The notes under the pieces are model-generated. The model made no database searches. It was not told the DNA's origin and was given only the letters and a program-made list of their open reading frames with translations. A program made the position numbers and the translations under genes. Below, in pieces: positions 45,731-59,801 of a DNA stretch of 63,435 nt (positions are counted from its first letter, which is position 1; each line of letters begins with the position of its first letter). Source of the stretch: CAYPTB01 sp964413535 (GTDB lineage: Bacteria; Planctomycetota; UBA1135; GCA-002686595); the NCBI GenBank assembly GCA_964413535.1, contig CAYPTB010000022.1:1-63435 (forward strand), read 5' to 3'.

Positions 45731-46166
45731 GACACTTGGATCCCCTTCTGAGCTGTGGGTGGTCCCCGTCGCGGAGAACCGTGGCCCTGCCATGAGCCCC
45801 CCGTTTCTTGCGCATCCAACGCTGGATGCGCGTCGAGCCCAATCGTGACGGGGAGCCGTAACCAGCAGGGGATCCGCACTCCCTCCTCGTTCAAGAAATG
45901 CCCCTGCCGTCCCAGACGCGGGATCGGAGCGCTCGAAACCCTGGACTCTCGGCTTGGGAGCCCGCCCGCTCGAAGGAGTTCAGAGGACACTTCCCGCGCG
46001 CGATCGCCGCCGATGCTGCGCACGCGAGGCACCCGCTTCCACTCGAACACACGCACGACAGGAGCACGGTTCGAGGGGTTCGAACGCCGCGTCCGAACGG
46101 GCCGAGTGGAAGCCCGCTCTCGAAGACGACGTTCCCACGCCCCTGTCCTCGACCTATCCTGCTCGG
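45731..46166. other. Divergent intergenic region
   Basis: 436 bp between the secreted-protein gene (minus) and the exoribonuclease gene (plus). The only clear element is the perfect hairpin at 45810-45831. The frame upstream of the exoribonuclease start is open but has no coding character, so the start was kept at 46167. Confidence 0.5.
45810..45831. promoter_or_regulatory. Perfect 9-bp-stem palindrome in divergent leader
   Basis: The stem GCGCATCCA / TGGATGCGC encloses the loop ACGC. It is 80 bp upstream of the secreted-protein gene on the minus strand. There is no T-run, so an operator or leader-structure role is more likely than a terminator. Confidence 0.5.
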
Positions 46167-47948
46167 ATGCCCGACGACGGCGAACGCAAGGGCTTTCGCA
46201 GCTTCCAAGACCTGCGGCGCGCTCGTTCGGGCGACGCGGCTCCCGATGCGGCCGAGGCTCAGACGGGTTGGACCCTCGAGAGCGAGGGCCGGCGCTTGGA
46301 TCCCGACGCTTCCCTCGCGAGCGTTCCCGACGGCGGCGGGCGCGAGGCGGAGAGCGCGCGCGAGCGCATCGCGCGTCGACCGGCTGCGTTCGGTCCGATG
46401 GACCACGGCCCGCCGATGTACGCCGACGTCGACTCGGAGGAGATGCAACTGCTCGCGTCGTTCCGCGTGCGCACGGTCTTCCCCGACGACGTCCGCGCGG
46501 AAACCAGGGCGTTGCCCACGGATCCCGGACCCGCCGACTGGGCCGACCGCGTCGATCTGCGCGACGAGACGATCTTCACCATCGACGGCGACGACGCGAA
46601 GGACTTCGACGACGCCATCTCGATCGCGCCGTTGGGCGCCGGTCGAGTGAAGGTCGGAGTGCACATCGCGGACGTCGGACACTACGTACGACCCGGAACC
46701 GCGCTCGACACGGAAGCGCTCGCGCGCGGAACGAGCGTCTATCTGCCCGACCAGGTCGTGCCGATGCTTCCCGAGGCTCTGTCGAACGAGCTCTGCTCGC
46801 TCGTACCGCGCCGCGACCGCCTCGCGTACTCGGTGCACATGGTGTTCGACGAACGCGGGAAGCGGCTCTCGGCCGAAGTCGAGAAGACGGTGATCCAAAG
46901 CGTCCAGCGCAACACCTACCGCATCGTGCAGGAGCTCCTGGACGGCGCGGACACCGGCGAGACGCGCGCGATCCGCTTCATCGAAGGACCGCTGCGGCTC
47001 TTCCGCGAGTGGACCGTGATGCAGCAGAAGCTGCGCGACGCCAAGGGCTCACTGCGCATCCAGTCGCGGGAGCGCAAGTTCGTCTTCGACGCGAACCACG
47101 CGATGACGGGCGTCGTGGATGCGCCGCGCTACTTCTCGAACACGCTGATCGAGGAGACCGCGTTGGCCGCCAACCAGGCGGTTGGAGACCTCTTCCGGGC
47201 GCGGGGGCTGCCCACCGTGTATCGCGTGCACCCGGAGAAGGACGACGACGAGATCGCCGCGGTCGCGAAGAGCCTGGAGGAGCACGGCATTCGCGTACCC
47301 CTCAAGGAGCGTTTGACGGGCCGCGACATCGGGCGGCTGATCCTCGCGGCGCGTCGCCGGCCGAACGCCGAGGCCTTGATCGCCCGCATCATGGGGCTCG
47401 TGGAGCGCGCCTACTACGAGGTTCGCGATCACGAGGACGTGGCCGTGCACTTCGGTCTAGCGCGCGAGGCGTACCTGCACTTCACCTCGCCCATCCGCCG
47501 CTACCCCGACCTGCTCGTCCATCGCTGGTTGTGGGCGATCGAGAGTCGCGGCGGCGAGGCGGAGGCGGAGCTCAAGACCGAGGCCTTCCTGGCCGACCTC
47601 AACGACATGGCCGCGCACTGCTCGCGTCAGGCGGAGATCGCCGAGATGGCCGAGTACGCGGTCGGCGACCTCAAGGTCTGCCAGCTCATGGAGCCTCACA
47701 TCGGGCTGCGCCTCGACGCGCGCATCCTGCGCGTCTCGCGCTTCGGCATCGAGGTCGTGCTCACTGCCTTCAACGTCAACGGGTTCCTGCCGGTGCGCGC
47801 GATCGGCGACCGCGCCGAGCTGAAGGGCGCCACGCTCACCGTGCGCGCGGGGCGCAGGAACTTCTCGTTCACCGAGGGCTACCCGATCCGCGTGCTCGTG
47901 AAGGACGTCGACTTCCTGCGCCTGCAGGTGTTGCTCGAACCCGGCTGA
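46167..47948 (+). CDS. RNase II/RNase R-family 3'-5' exoribonuclease (short form)
   Basis: 593-residue cytosolic RNB exonuclease. The catalytic aspartate cluster is visible in TIDGDDAKDFDDAIS near residues 137-151. HFTSPIRRYPDLLVHRWL is the conserved RNB C-terminal motif, and an S1-like domain closes the protein (about 515-590, VVLTAFNVNGFLPV). The first 90 residues are low-complexity and do not resemble the helix-turn-helix and two cold-shock domains of canonical RNase R, which is usually over 700 residues. The ATG at 46167 was chosen because upstream codons show no coding character. It is the only such enzyme in the window. Confidence 0.88.
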   Translation: MPDDGERKGFRSFQDLRRARSGDAAPDAAEAQTGWTLESEGRRLDPDASLASVPDGGGREAESARERIARRPAAFGPMDHGPPMYADVDSEEMQLLASFRVRTVFPDDVRAETRALPTDPGPADWADRVDLRDETIFTIDGDDAKDFDDAISIAPLGAGRVKVGVHIADVGHYVRPGTALDTEALARGTSVYLPDQVVPMLPEALSNELCSLVPRRDRLAYSVHMVFDERGKRLSAEVEKTVIQSVQRNTYRIVQELLDGADTGETRAIRFIEGPLRLFREWTVMQQKLRDAKGSLRIQSRERKFVFDANHAMTGVVDAPRYFSNTLIEETALAANQAVGDLFRARGLPTVYRVHPEKDDDEIAAVAKSLEEHGIRVPLKERLTGRDIGRLILAARRRPNAEALIARIMGLVERAYYEVRDHEDVAVHFGLAREAYLHFTSPIRRYPDLLVHRWLWAIESRGGEAEAELKTEAFLADLNDMAAHCSRQAEIAEMAEYAVGDLKVCQLMEPHIGLRLDARILRVSRFGIEVVLTAFNVNGFLPVRAIGDRAELKGATLTVRAGRRNFSFTEGYPIRVLVKDVDFLRLQVLLEPG

Positions 47949-47993
47949 GCGCGGGCGAGCCAGCGCGGGGCCGATGTCGCTCGTCGGACGAGG

Positions 47994-49685
47994 TCAGGGC
48001 ACCGTCGTCAGCGGGACCGGGTTGCTGATCAGGTCCGCGATGCCCGACACCGCCATCGCGACGTACGCGTGGTGGAAGAGGATCCCGACGAACTCGGCGT
48101 CGGTGCCGGGCGGAACGATCATGGCCGCGGCGCCCTCACCGTTTTCGTCGAGCAGCCCGAAGTAGGAGTGGAACAGCGGATTGAAGGGCTGCTTCAAGGT
48201 CAGCACCAGGTAGGGATCCAAGTTGAGCGGCAGGCGCAGCCCGCCGAAGTTCGCGATGCCCGGACTGGTCCCGCTCAGCGAGCCGAGCATCCAGTAGATC
48301 GAGCCGGCGTGGGCCGCGCCCGCCCGGAGCACGAAGGGCGCCGCTCCGCCCGCGGAAAGGGAGATCTCGTGCACCGCGGCCGCGAGCGTCAGCGTGCTGG
48401 GCGACGCGACGATGGCGCGCCCCGCGTCGCTCCCCGCGCCGTCCGCGCGCACGGCTCCGTACATCACTTCGGGAAGCCCGTCGCCGTTCACGTCGCCCGG
48501 TCCCGCGACGGCTTGTCCGATCTCGTCTCCAGCCGCGCCGTCGAAGCGCGCCAAGAGCGACCCGTTCGCCCCGGAGTAGATCCGCACCGAGCCCGCGTCG
48601 AGCCCACCGTCGTCGTCGCGCAGGGCTCCGACCACGAAATCGTCCAGGCCGTCGCCGTCCACGTCGCCCACGCCCGCCACGCTGCGGCCGAAGCGATCGT
48701 TCGCGGCATCGCCGAGGAGCGTGTGGAGCACGGATCCGTCGAGGCCGGAGAAGACACGCGCGAGCCCGGCCTTCGAACCGTTCGTGCTGTCCTCGTCCGC
48801 GCCCGCGACGACGTCCGCGCGTCCATCGCCGTTCGCGTCGCCCGCCGCTCCGACGGAGAAGCCGAGTTGGTCGCCGGCGCCGTCGCCGTGGAACGTGTAC
48901 AGGATCGCGCTCGTCGCGCCGGAGAAGACGCGCACGCTGCCCGCTTGGAGGCCGTGGTCGTCGTCGCCCGGCGCCCCGACCGCCAGGTCGGGGACGAGGT
49001 CGCCGTCCACGTCGCCCACGCCCGCGACGGAGAAGCCCAAGCGGTCCTCGGCCGAGTCGCCGTCCACGAAGAAGAGCAAGCCTCCCGTCGCTCCCGAGAG
49101 GACGATCACGCGCCCCGCGTTCACGCCGTTCTCGTCGAACCGCGGGATCCCGATCGCGATGTCGTCGTACGCGTCGCCGTCGAGATCACCGACGCCCGCG
49201 ACCGCCGCACCGAACAAGTCGTTCTCCGCGGCTCCCCTGAAGTCCTGCAGGACCGAGCCGTCGAGTCCCGAGACGAGGAGCACGCGCCCGCGCGGGACCC
49301 CGTCCACCTTCGCCCGCGGTCCGCCCGCGATCACGTCGTCGAAACCGTCCGCGTTCACGTCCCCCGCGCCGCGCACGACGTGGCCCAGGCCCTCGCCCGG
49401 AAGACCGTTCAGCGTGTGGAGCAGGGCGCCGGTCGCCCCGGAGTAGATGCGCACGCTCCCCGAGTCGAGCCCGCCCACGTCCGTTCCCGGCGAGCCCACG
49501 ACCAGATCGGGTACCTGATCGCCGTCGACGTCGCCTGCTCCCGAGACGGAATGTCCCTGCAGCGCCCCCGGAGCCGCCCCGTCGAACCCGAACACGAGGG
49601 ACTGCCCGAAGGCGCCCTCGGCGAGCACGAGTGCGAAAGAAAGCCACGCAGAGCCTTTCGCGAAAGACCGCGCCCGGGTGGACAT
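47994..49685 (-). CDS. Secreted seven-bladed FG-GAP (integrin-like) propeller protein
   Basis: 563 residues. A signal peptide (AWLSFALVLAEGAFGQ) is followed by seven FG-GAP/FG-GAP-like repeats from about residues 45-425, each with a G-V-GDVDGD-type calcium loop, which is enough for one complete beta-propeller. Residues 430-563 form a separate module that begins AVHEISLSAGGAAPFVLRAG, with LGSLSGTSPG and LPLNLDPYL, and is free of FG-GAP motifs. It converges with the exoribonuclease gene (45-bp gap). It is probably a surface or extracellular adhesion protein. Its ligand is unknown. Confidence 0.85.
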   Translation of the reverse strand: MSTRARSFAKGSAWLSFALVLAEGAFGQSLVFGFDGAAPGALQGHSVSGAGDVDGDQVPDLVVGSPGTDVGGLDSGSVRIYSGATGALLHTLNGLPGEGLGHVVRGAGDVNADGFDDVIAGGPRAKVDGVPRGRVLLVSGLDGSVLQDFRGAAENDLFGAAVAGVGDLDGDAYDDIAIGIPRFDENGVNAGRVIVLSGATGGLLFFVDGDSAEDRLGFSVAGVGDVDGDLVPDLAVGAPGDDDHGLQAGSVRVFSGATSAILYTFHGDGAGDQLGFSVGAAGDANGDGRADVVAGADEDSTNGSKAGLARVFSGLDGSVLHTLLGDAANDRFGRSVAGVGDVDGDGLDDFVVGALRDDDGGLDAGSVRIYSGANGSLLARFDGAAGDEIGQAVAGPGDVNGDGLPEVMYGAVRADGAGSDAGRAIVASPSTLTLAAAVHEISLSAGGAAPFVLRAGAAHAGSIYWMLGSLSGTSPGIANFGGLRLPLNLDPYLVLTLKQPFNPLFHSYFGLLDENGEGAAAMIVPPGTDAEFVGILFHHAYVAMAVSGIADLISNPVPLTTVP

Positions 49686-49819
49686 CGCGGCGAAGTATAG
49701 CCCGCTTTGGAACGCGGGGGCCCTCGTCCGCGTTGCCAAGGCATCGGCCGATCGTGTGCTCCGCGGGGTCCTGCTGCGTCGCAGAGGGCGTTGCAACGGG
49801 CAGTGCTGGGAGCTGCCGA

Positions 49820-51241
49820 TCAGAGGGCGAAGTGGCGCACGAACTCGAGGATGCGCAGGTGATTGTTCGCGACGATCGCGACCGTCGCGAGAGCGAGGAG
49901 CAGGAGTCCCGCGATCCGCAGGGAGCGCGGCGCCTGCGACAAGCGCCGCGCCGGCTCCGCTTGCAGCGCAAAGACCATGAAGTGCGCGAGGGACGTCCCG
50001 ATGAACATGCACTGGCGGTACTGGTAGCGCGTGTAGAGCGCGAACTGGAAGGCGAGCCCCAGGGCGAGCGCGAGGCCGAACCAGCGCGTTTCGCGTCGTG
50101 CGAGGCTCGTCGCCAGCCCGACGAAGCAGAGCGCTCCCCAAACCAGCACGCACGGCAGGATCCAAGCCGGGTAGTCGAAGGCGCGGAAGTCCAGCATCGG
50201 GGGCCCGCTCGGGTAGACGAACTCGACGAGCCGCGGCGCGACGAACGCGAACAGCACGAACGTGCGCGCGATCGCGGGGAGCCCCTCGGGCGGCAGGTCG
50301 CCGTCGAAGGTGCCCGCGTACAGCACGTGACGCAGGATGCGCACCGGCTCGAACGTCTCGCCGTCGAGCGTCAACGCTCCGCCCCCCCAGGCGAGCGTTA
50401 GCAAGGTCACGCCGAGGAGCGACGCAAAGGCCAGCGTGCGCAACGCTCCGCGCCACCAGCCGCGTTCCGGGACCCACAGGCACGCCTCCGCGAGCAGCGT
50501 CGGGACGAGGTTCGTGCTCGTGACACCGAAGGTCGTCACCGCCCACAGGAAGCGGCCGCGCCCGCGCTCCGCCGGTCGCCCGACGCGCAAGCGCGCGAGC
50601 AGGAAGAGCACCGCCAGCGTGAACGCCGCGATGCCGTAGGACTCCGCCACGATCGAGTGCACGATCTGCGTCGTGCTGCCCGCGAACAGCACGGTCAGGA
50701 GCACGCTCTCGGCCAACGCGACCCCGTGCACGCGCAACAACAGGTACGCGCACAGGACTCCGCCCGCGCCGAAGAGGCCGACGAAGAGCGTGCACAAGAG
50801 CTTCGCGTCGATACCCGTGCCCGCCAGCGCGCGCAGGAGCGGCCGCACGGCGAGCAGGAAGGGGTGGCGCACCTGGTACTCGGGGCCGTTGGCGTCGGCG
50901 TCCCACTCACCGCGCTCGCCCGTCCACAGGAGGACGTAGCGGCTCGGGTCGAAGTCGAACGCGAGGTTGTACGCGTCGAGGTAGCGCCCGGCGGCGACGG
51001 AGGACCCGAGCCAGGCGTAGTAGACGAAGGCGAGCGCGGCCAGGAAGAGCCCGAGTCCGGGCCGATGCTCGCGCGCGAAGGCGCGCAGCGAGGCCGGCGG
51101 TCCCCCGCGCGCCAGCGCCCTGAACTCGGCGCCGAACGCCGCTCGCGCTTCGCCCGCGAGGCGCGAGCCCGCACCGCTCTCCCCTCTGTCGTGCAACGCG
51201 CTTCCCCCCGCGGATCCCGCGCGGGGCCGCATCCTAGACAT
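49820..51241 (-). CDS. Polytopic membrane protein, glycosyltransferase-like
   Basis: 473 residues starting at ATG 51241 (MSRMRPRAGS). A leading cytosolic part of about 60 residues is followed by ten or more hydrophobic segments. The first periplasmic loop has YLDAYNLAFDFDPSRYVLLW, an acidic arrangement recalling GT-C type transferases, but no firm motif is present. It lies 74 bp after the efflux operon on the same strand and may be an independent unit. No close functional assignment is possible. Confidence 0.6.
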   Translation of the reverse strand: MSRMRPRAGSAGGSALHDRGESGAGSRLAGEARAAFGAEFRALARGGPPASLRAFAREHRPGLGLFLAALAFVYYAWLGSSVAAGRYLDAYNLAFDFDPSRYVLLWTGERGEWDADANGPEYQVRHPFLLAVRPLLRALAGTGIDAKLLCTLFVGLFGAGGVLCAYLLLRVHGVALAESVLLTVLFAGSTTQIVHSIVAESYGIAAFTLAVLFLLARLRVGRPAERGRGRFLWAVTTFGVTSTNLVPTLLAEACLWVPERGWWRGALRTLAFASLLGVTLLTLAWGGGALTLDGETFEPVRILRHVLYAGTFDGDLPPEGLPAIARTFVLFAFVAPRLVEFVYPSGPPMLDFRAFDYPAWILPCVLVWGALCFVGLATSLARRETRWFGLALALGLAFQFALYTRYQYRQCMFIGTSLAHFMVFALQAEPARRLSQAPRSLRIAGLLLLALATVAIVANNHLRILEFVRHFAL

Positions 51242-51315
51242 CGCCGGGGCGCGGAGCTCCCAGCAAGCGCCGCGAATGTCGGTCGCGAGAGCGACCGGCG
51301 GGCTCGGAGCAACCG

Positions 51316-56375
<5,060 letters not shown>

Positions 56376-56379
<4 letters not shown>

Positions 56380-57560
56380 CGCGAGGCCGGCGCGTCGGCG
56401 CCGCCGTTCTCCTCGGGCGCTTCCGCGTCCGTTCGCATGGGAATCACGGGAGCCATCGGATACAGGCGCTCGTTGCCCTCCACGACGGCGAGCGCCCCCG
56501 CGGCGAGCCGCGGGCTCGCCACGACGACGCGGTCGCCGACGGAGAACAGGATTTCGATCGGAACGAGCATCGCGCTCGCGGGCGCGTCGGCTCCGCCGCC
56601 CTGCGCCACGTACAGGTAGGGTCCGATCTCGCTCCGCAGGATCGCGTCGCGCGAGACGACGAGCCGCTCGGCCTCGGTTCCGGTGGGAACCCACGCGGTC
56701 GCCGACATGCCCGGTGCGACCCGCGCAGCCTTCGGAAGCGACGCGATCACCGCGAACGTGCGCGCGCGTGGATCCACCGCCCGCACGGTGCGCACTTCGG
56801 CGACCTGGAACGACTCGGAGGTCGCGTCCACTCGGATCTCGACCGATGCTCCCTCGGCGGACAGCGCACCGAAGAATCCCTGGGGAACGTCGAGCCAGAC
56901 CTCGAGTTCGTCCACGGCGAGCAGCTCCAGCACTCCGTCCCCCTGGTCGAGCCACTGTCCGATCTCCGTCAGGCGCGCCGTCACTTCGCCGGCGAACGGG
57001 GCGCGGATGTGGCAGTCCTCGATCCGGTCGTCCAGCAAGGCCGCGCGCGCCTCGGCCACGCCGACGGCGCGGCCCGCCGCCTCCTCGCGCGCGCGGGCGA
57101 CCCGCAGACTCGACTCCGCGTCGTCGAGCTCGCGCTTGTTCGCCGCGCGGCGCTGGTCGAGCGCCTGCAGCACCTCCAGGTCGCGCAGCCTCCACGCCGC
57201 TTCGGCCTCGCGCTCGGTGAAGACCGCCCGCGCCCGCAGGACCTCGGCCTCCTGCTCGAGGCGCTCGAGCTCGAGGCGCTTCGCGTCCAGTCGACACAGG
57301 AGATCGCCCACCGCGACGAGCTCGCCCTCGCGCACGGTGAACTCGAGCACGAGCCCGGCCTCCTCGGCCGCGATCGTCGCCTTGCGCATCGAGCGCACCT
57401 CACCGGTGACCTCGCGCCGTTCGCGCACGACCTCGGACTCCACCGCGCGCACGCGCACCGGAGTCGGAGGGGCCTGCGCGGGCAAAGGCCCGGCCACGAA
57501 CGCACACAGGACCACGAGGGAACCGAGCGAGCGGCCCCACGACGCTACGGAACGTGACAT
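56376..57560 (-). CDS. RND efflux periplasmic adaptor (membrane fusion protein)
   Basis: 394 residues. It has a signal peptide (GSLVVLCAFVAGPLPAQA) and no lipobox cysteine. The barrel-sandwich and coiled-coil segments are seen as EVTGEVRSMRKATIAAEEAG (about 50-70), the helical hairpin (about 95-180, AEVLRARAVFTEREAEAAW) and then HIRAPFAGEVTARLTEIGQ. It links an inner-membrane pump to an outer-membrane channel. The ATG at 57560 has GGGAGGA 5 nt upstream. It is the first structural gene of the tetR-adaptor-pump operon, and its stop overlaps the start of the fusion gene. The substrate is unknown. Confidence 0.92.
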
Positions 57561-57606
57561 CGCATTCCTCCCAAGGCATGGCCGCGCGCATTCCCCGCGG
57601 CCAACT

Positions 57607-58290
57607 TCACGACTCGCCCTCGTCGGCATCCTCCGCGAAGGCCGCCTGGACCAGAGCCTCCGGCACCCGCAGACCGCGCAGCGAGAAGCGCGCGACGTGA
57701 TCGGCGACCTCGCGCAGCACGCGCGGATCGGAGAGGTCGAGCCCCGCCGAGCGCTCGACGATCGGACGCAGGACGAGGTAGTGCATGAGCTGGCCCAGGA
57801 TGCCGCGCGCGTCGAAGCGGAGCTCCACCGCGCTCGAGCGGGGCGAGAGGACGGCGAGCACCTCCACCAACAGGACGACGTTCGGCAGCATGAAACTCGA
57901 CACGACGTCCTCCAGCGCCTCGCTCGGCCGCATGGCCTCCTGCAGCGTGAGCCGCGTGCAGGACGTGAGCGCGGGGCGATCCGACAGTCGCGCCAGGAAG
58001 CGCCGCAGGAAGCGCACGAGCGCGTGGGCCGCCGCGGCTCGCGACCGGGGCCGCGGCGCGAGCGTTCCCCAAACCTCGAGCACCTCCGGGTGCTGCATCG
58101 CGCGCCGCACGGTCTCGAGGTACAGGTCGCGCTTGCAGCCGAAGTGGTAGCGCACCGCCGCGAGGTTCACGCCCGCCCGCGCGCACAGCTCGCGCATCCC
58201 GACCGCCGCGTAACCCTGTTCGCCGAAGAGTTCCTCGGCCGCCTCGAGCAAGGCCTCGCGCGTGCGCGTCGTCCCACCTGCCGTCACCAT
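57607..58290 (-). CDS. TetR-family repressor of the efflux operon
   Basis: 227 residues. The N-terminal helix-turn-helix (about 25-60) reads YAAVGMRELCARAGVNLAAV followed by RYHFGCKRDLYLETV. The C-terminal ligand domain resembles the CerR/AcrR type. A perfect palindrome 27 bp upstream of the start (58317-58336) is the likely operator, so the gene is autoregulated and controls the adaptor and pump genes, 46 bp downstream. A 125-bp internal segment of this gene is duplicated at 59952-60076. Confidence 0.92.
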   Translation of the reverse strand: MVTAGGTTRTREALLEAAEELFGEQGYAAVGMRELCARAGVNLAAVRYHFGCKRDLYLETVRRAMQHPEVLEVWGTLAPRPRSRAAAAHALVRFLRRFLARLSDRPALTSCTRLTLQEAMRPSEALEDVVSSFMLPNVVLLVEVLAVLSPRSSAVELRFDARGILGQLMHYLVLRPIVERSAGLDLSDPRVLREVADHVARFSLRGLRVPEALVQAAFAEDADEGES

Positions 58291-58316
58291 GAGGCGGCGA
58301 AGATTAGCGATCCTTC

Positions 58317-58336
58317 ATTCAAACGTATGTTTGAAT
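58317..58336. promoter_or_regulatory. TetR operator palindrome
   Basis: Perfect dyad ATTCAAAC-GTAT-GTTTGAAT, 20 bp, 27 bp upstream of the tetR start. It is AT-rich in a very GC-rich setting, as expected of an operator overlapping a promoter. Confidence 0.75.
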
Positions 58337-58610
58337 CCCGTGGATTCCCCCCGAGAGGGGCGATCACCCCAGTCGCGTCCGCCGGTCACCGACCGCCCTG
58401 GGGGGCTCCCACCGGAGTCGAATCCCTCCTCCGGCGACGGGCTAGACCCGCCGCGCACCGGTCTCCGACACCTCCCGGGGGCTGTACCGGTAGGCCCCGC
58501 CCACCTCACGGATTCGTCGGCTCCACACGCGTCGTAGCCCCAGGCAAAGCTCCTCACTTTTCAGGCAGTGATCTCTTGCACGAGGTGGGCGAAGGTGTCC
58601 AATCTAAGAT
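58337..58610. other. GC-rich structured intergenic segment
   Basis: No reading frame could be supported. Several strong stem-loops can be drawn (CCGGAG/CTCCGG, CGGG-CTAGA-CCCG, GGGGgCT-GTACCGGT-AGgCCCC). On the minus strand, GGGGCT at 58541-58536 can pair with AGCCCC at 58406-58401 followed by CCA, but the interior does not fold as a tRNA or tmRNA. Confidence 0.4.
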
Positions 58611-58715
58611 GATGCACGGGGCGGCACGTGATGCTCCACGGGGGCGGCACGTGATGCTCCACGGGGGCCACGTGATGCTCCGCGGGGCGATGCTCCAGTT
58701 AGGAGGCATGTGATG
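58611..58715 (+). repeat. Degenerate tandem repeat in the sensor-kinase leader
   Basis: Five units of 15-23 bp share GATGCTCCACGGGG and end in CACGT or CATGT (starts at 58611, 58630, 58653, 58674, 58689). The sixth start (58712) is the kinase start codon context, so the tandem repeat copies the translation-initiation region. Confidence 0.8.
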
Positions 58716-59801
58716 CTCTACCAGTTCATCGAAAAGCACCGGCACGAGCTCATCGAGCTGACGCGGGCGAAAGTCGCGCTCCGGCCTGCGCCACGGGCGA
58801 CGAAAGAAGAGCTCGCGAATGGGGTGCCGCTCTTCTTGACGCAACTGAGCACGATCCTGAAAGAGGAAGCCGCTCGAACCACTCCGGATGGCACGGAGAT
58901 GGGAAGGAGCGCCACCCAGCACGGCAGTGACCTGCTCAAGCGGGGGTTCACGATCGCTCAGGTCGTGCACGACTACGGCGACATCTGCCAGGCGATCACC
59001 GAGCTCGCGGTGGACCTGCGCGTCGCCCTCGCCACCGAGGACTTCCAGACCCTGAATCGGTGCCTCGACAACGCGATAGCCAGCGCCGTGACCGAGTACG
59101 CGCGACTGCGCGACGTGGACATGGAGGTCGAGCTCAAACGTCAGGGCTTCTTCGCTCACGAGCTTCGCAACTACGTCAACACCGCCACGCTGGCCCTCCA
59201 GGCGGTGAAGAGCGGCAAGGTCGGCGTGACCGGGAGCACCATCGCGGTGCTCGAGCGAAGCCTGCGGGGCTTACGCGATCTCATCAACCGCTCGGTGTCG
59301 GAAGCGCGGCTCGCCTCGGGCACGCATCACAAGAAACCGCTCAGCGTGGCGGAGTTCATGGAGGAAATGGAGATCGACGCCTCCATGGACGCGATGGATC
59401 GCGGCCTTCAATTCAGTGTCGAGCGCGTGGACAACAAGCTGGTGGTCGAGGTCGACCGACAGCTCTTCGCCTCCGCGATCTCCAACCTGCTGCAGAACGC
59501 ATTCAAGTTCACCCGACCTTCCGGCAACGTGATGCTTCGGACCCGCTCCACGGGCGATCGACTCGTGATCGAGGTCGAGGACGAGTGCGGTGGCCTGCCG
59601 CCGGGAGTGGCTGAAGCGCTCCTCCTACCCTTCGAGCGGGGGAATGCAGACCGCGAGGGCATGGGCTTGGGTCTGGCGATCAGCCGCCAGGCCATCGAGT
59701 CCGACGGCGGCAAGATCTCGCTGCGAGACATCCCGGGCAAGGGCTGTGTCTTCACCGTCGAGATCCCGCTGGCCGTGGGCGAGCCGATCGGACGAGGCTG
59801 A
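58713..59801 (+). CDS. Sensor histidine kinase with RsbR-like N-terminal domain
   Basis: 362 residues. The ATG at 58713 has AGGAGG 6 nt upstream. The N-terminal half (about 1-135) is helical and resembles RsbRD/RsbT co-antagonist sensor domains (GFTIAQVVHDYGDICQAI). The phospho-acceptor is H149 in GFFAHELRNYVN, and the HATPase domain has LLQNAFKFTRPSGNV and GMGLGLAISRQAIESDGGK. There is no receiver or transmembrane segment, so it is cytosolic. Composition is less GC-rich than its neighbours. It lies between a tandem-repeat leader and a duplicated tetR fragment, suggesting local rearrangement or transfer. No response regulator is adjacent. Confidence 0.85.
   Translation: MLYQFIEKHRHELIELTRAKVALRPAPRATKEELANGVPLFLTQLSTILKEEAARTTPDGTEMGRSATQHGSDLLKRGFTIAQVVHDYGDICQAITELAVDLRVALATEDFQTLNRCLDNAIASAVTEYARLRDVDMEVELKRQGFFAHELRNYVNTATLALQAVKSGKVGVTGSTIAVLERSLRGLRDLINRSVSEARLASGTHHKKPLSVAEFMEEMEIDASMDAMDRGLQFSVERVDNKLVVEVDRQLFASAISNLLQNAFKFTRPSGNVMLRTRSTGDRLVIEVEDECGGLPPGVAEALLLPFERGNADREGMGLGLAISRQAIESDGGKISLRDIPGKGCVFTVEIPLAVGEPIGRG

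Noticed and set aside
46071..46095. tRNA T-loop-like GGTTCGA sequence
   Set aside because: No acceptor stem or other arms around it.
58398..58541. tmRNA or tRNA
   Set aside because: Terminal pairing and CCA are present, but there is no proper T arm, D arm or anticodon stem and the length fits neither class.
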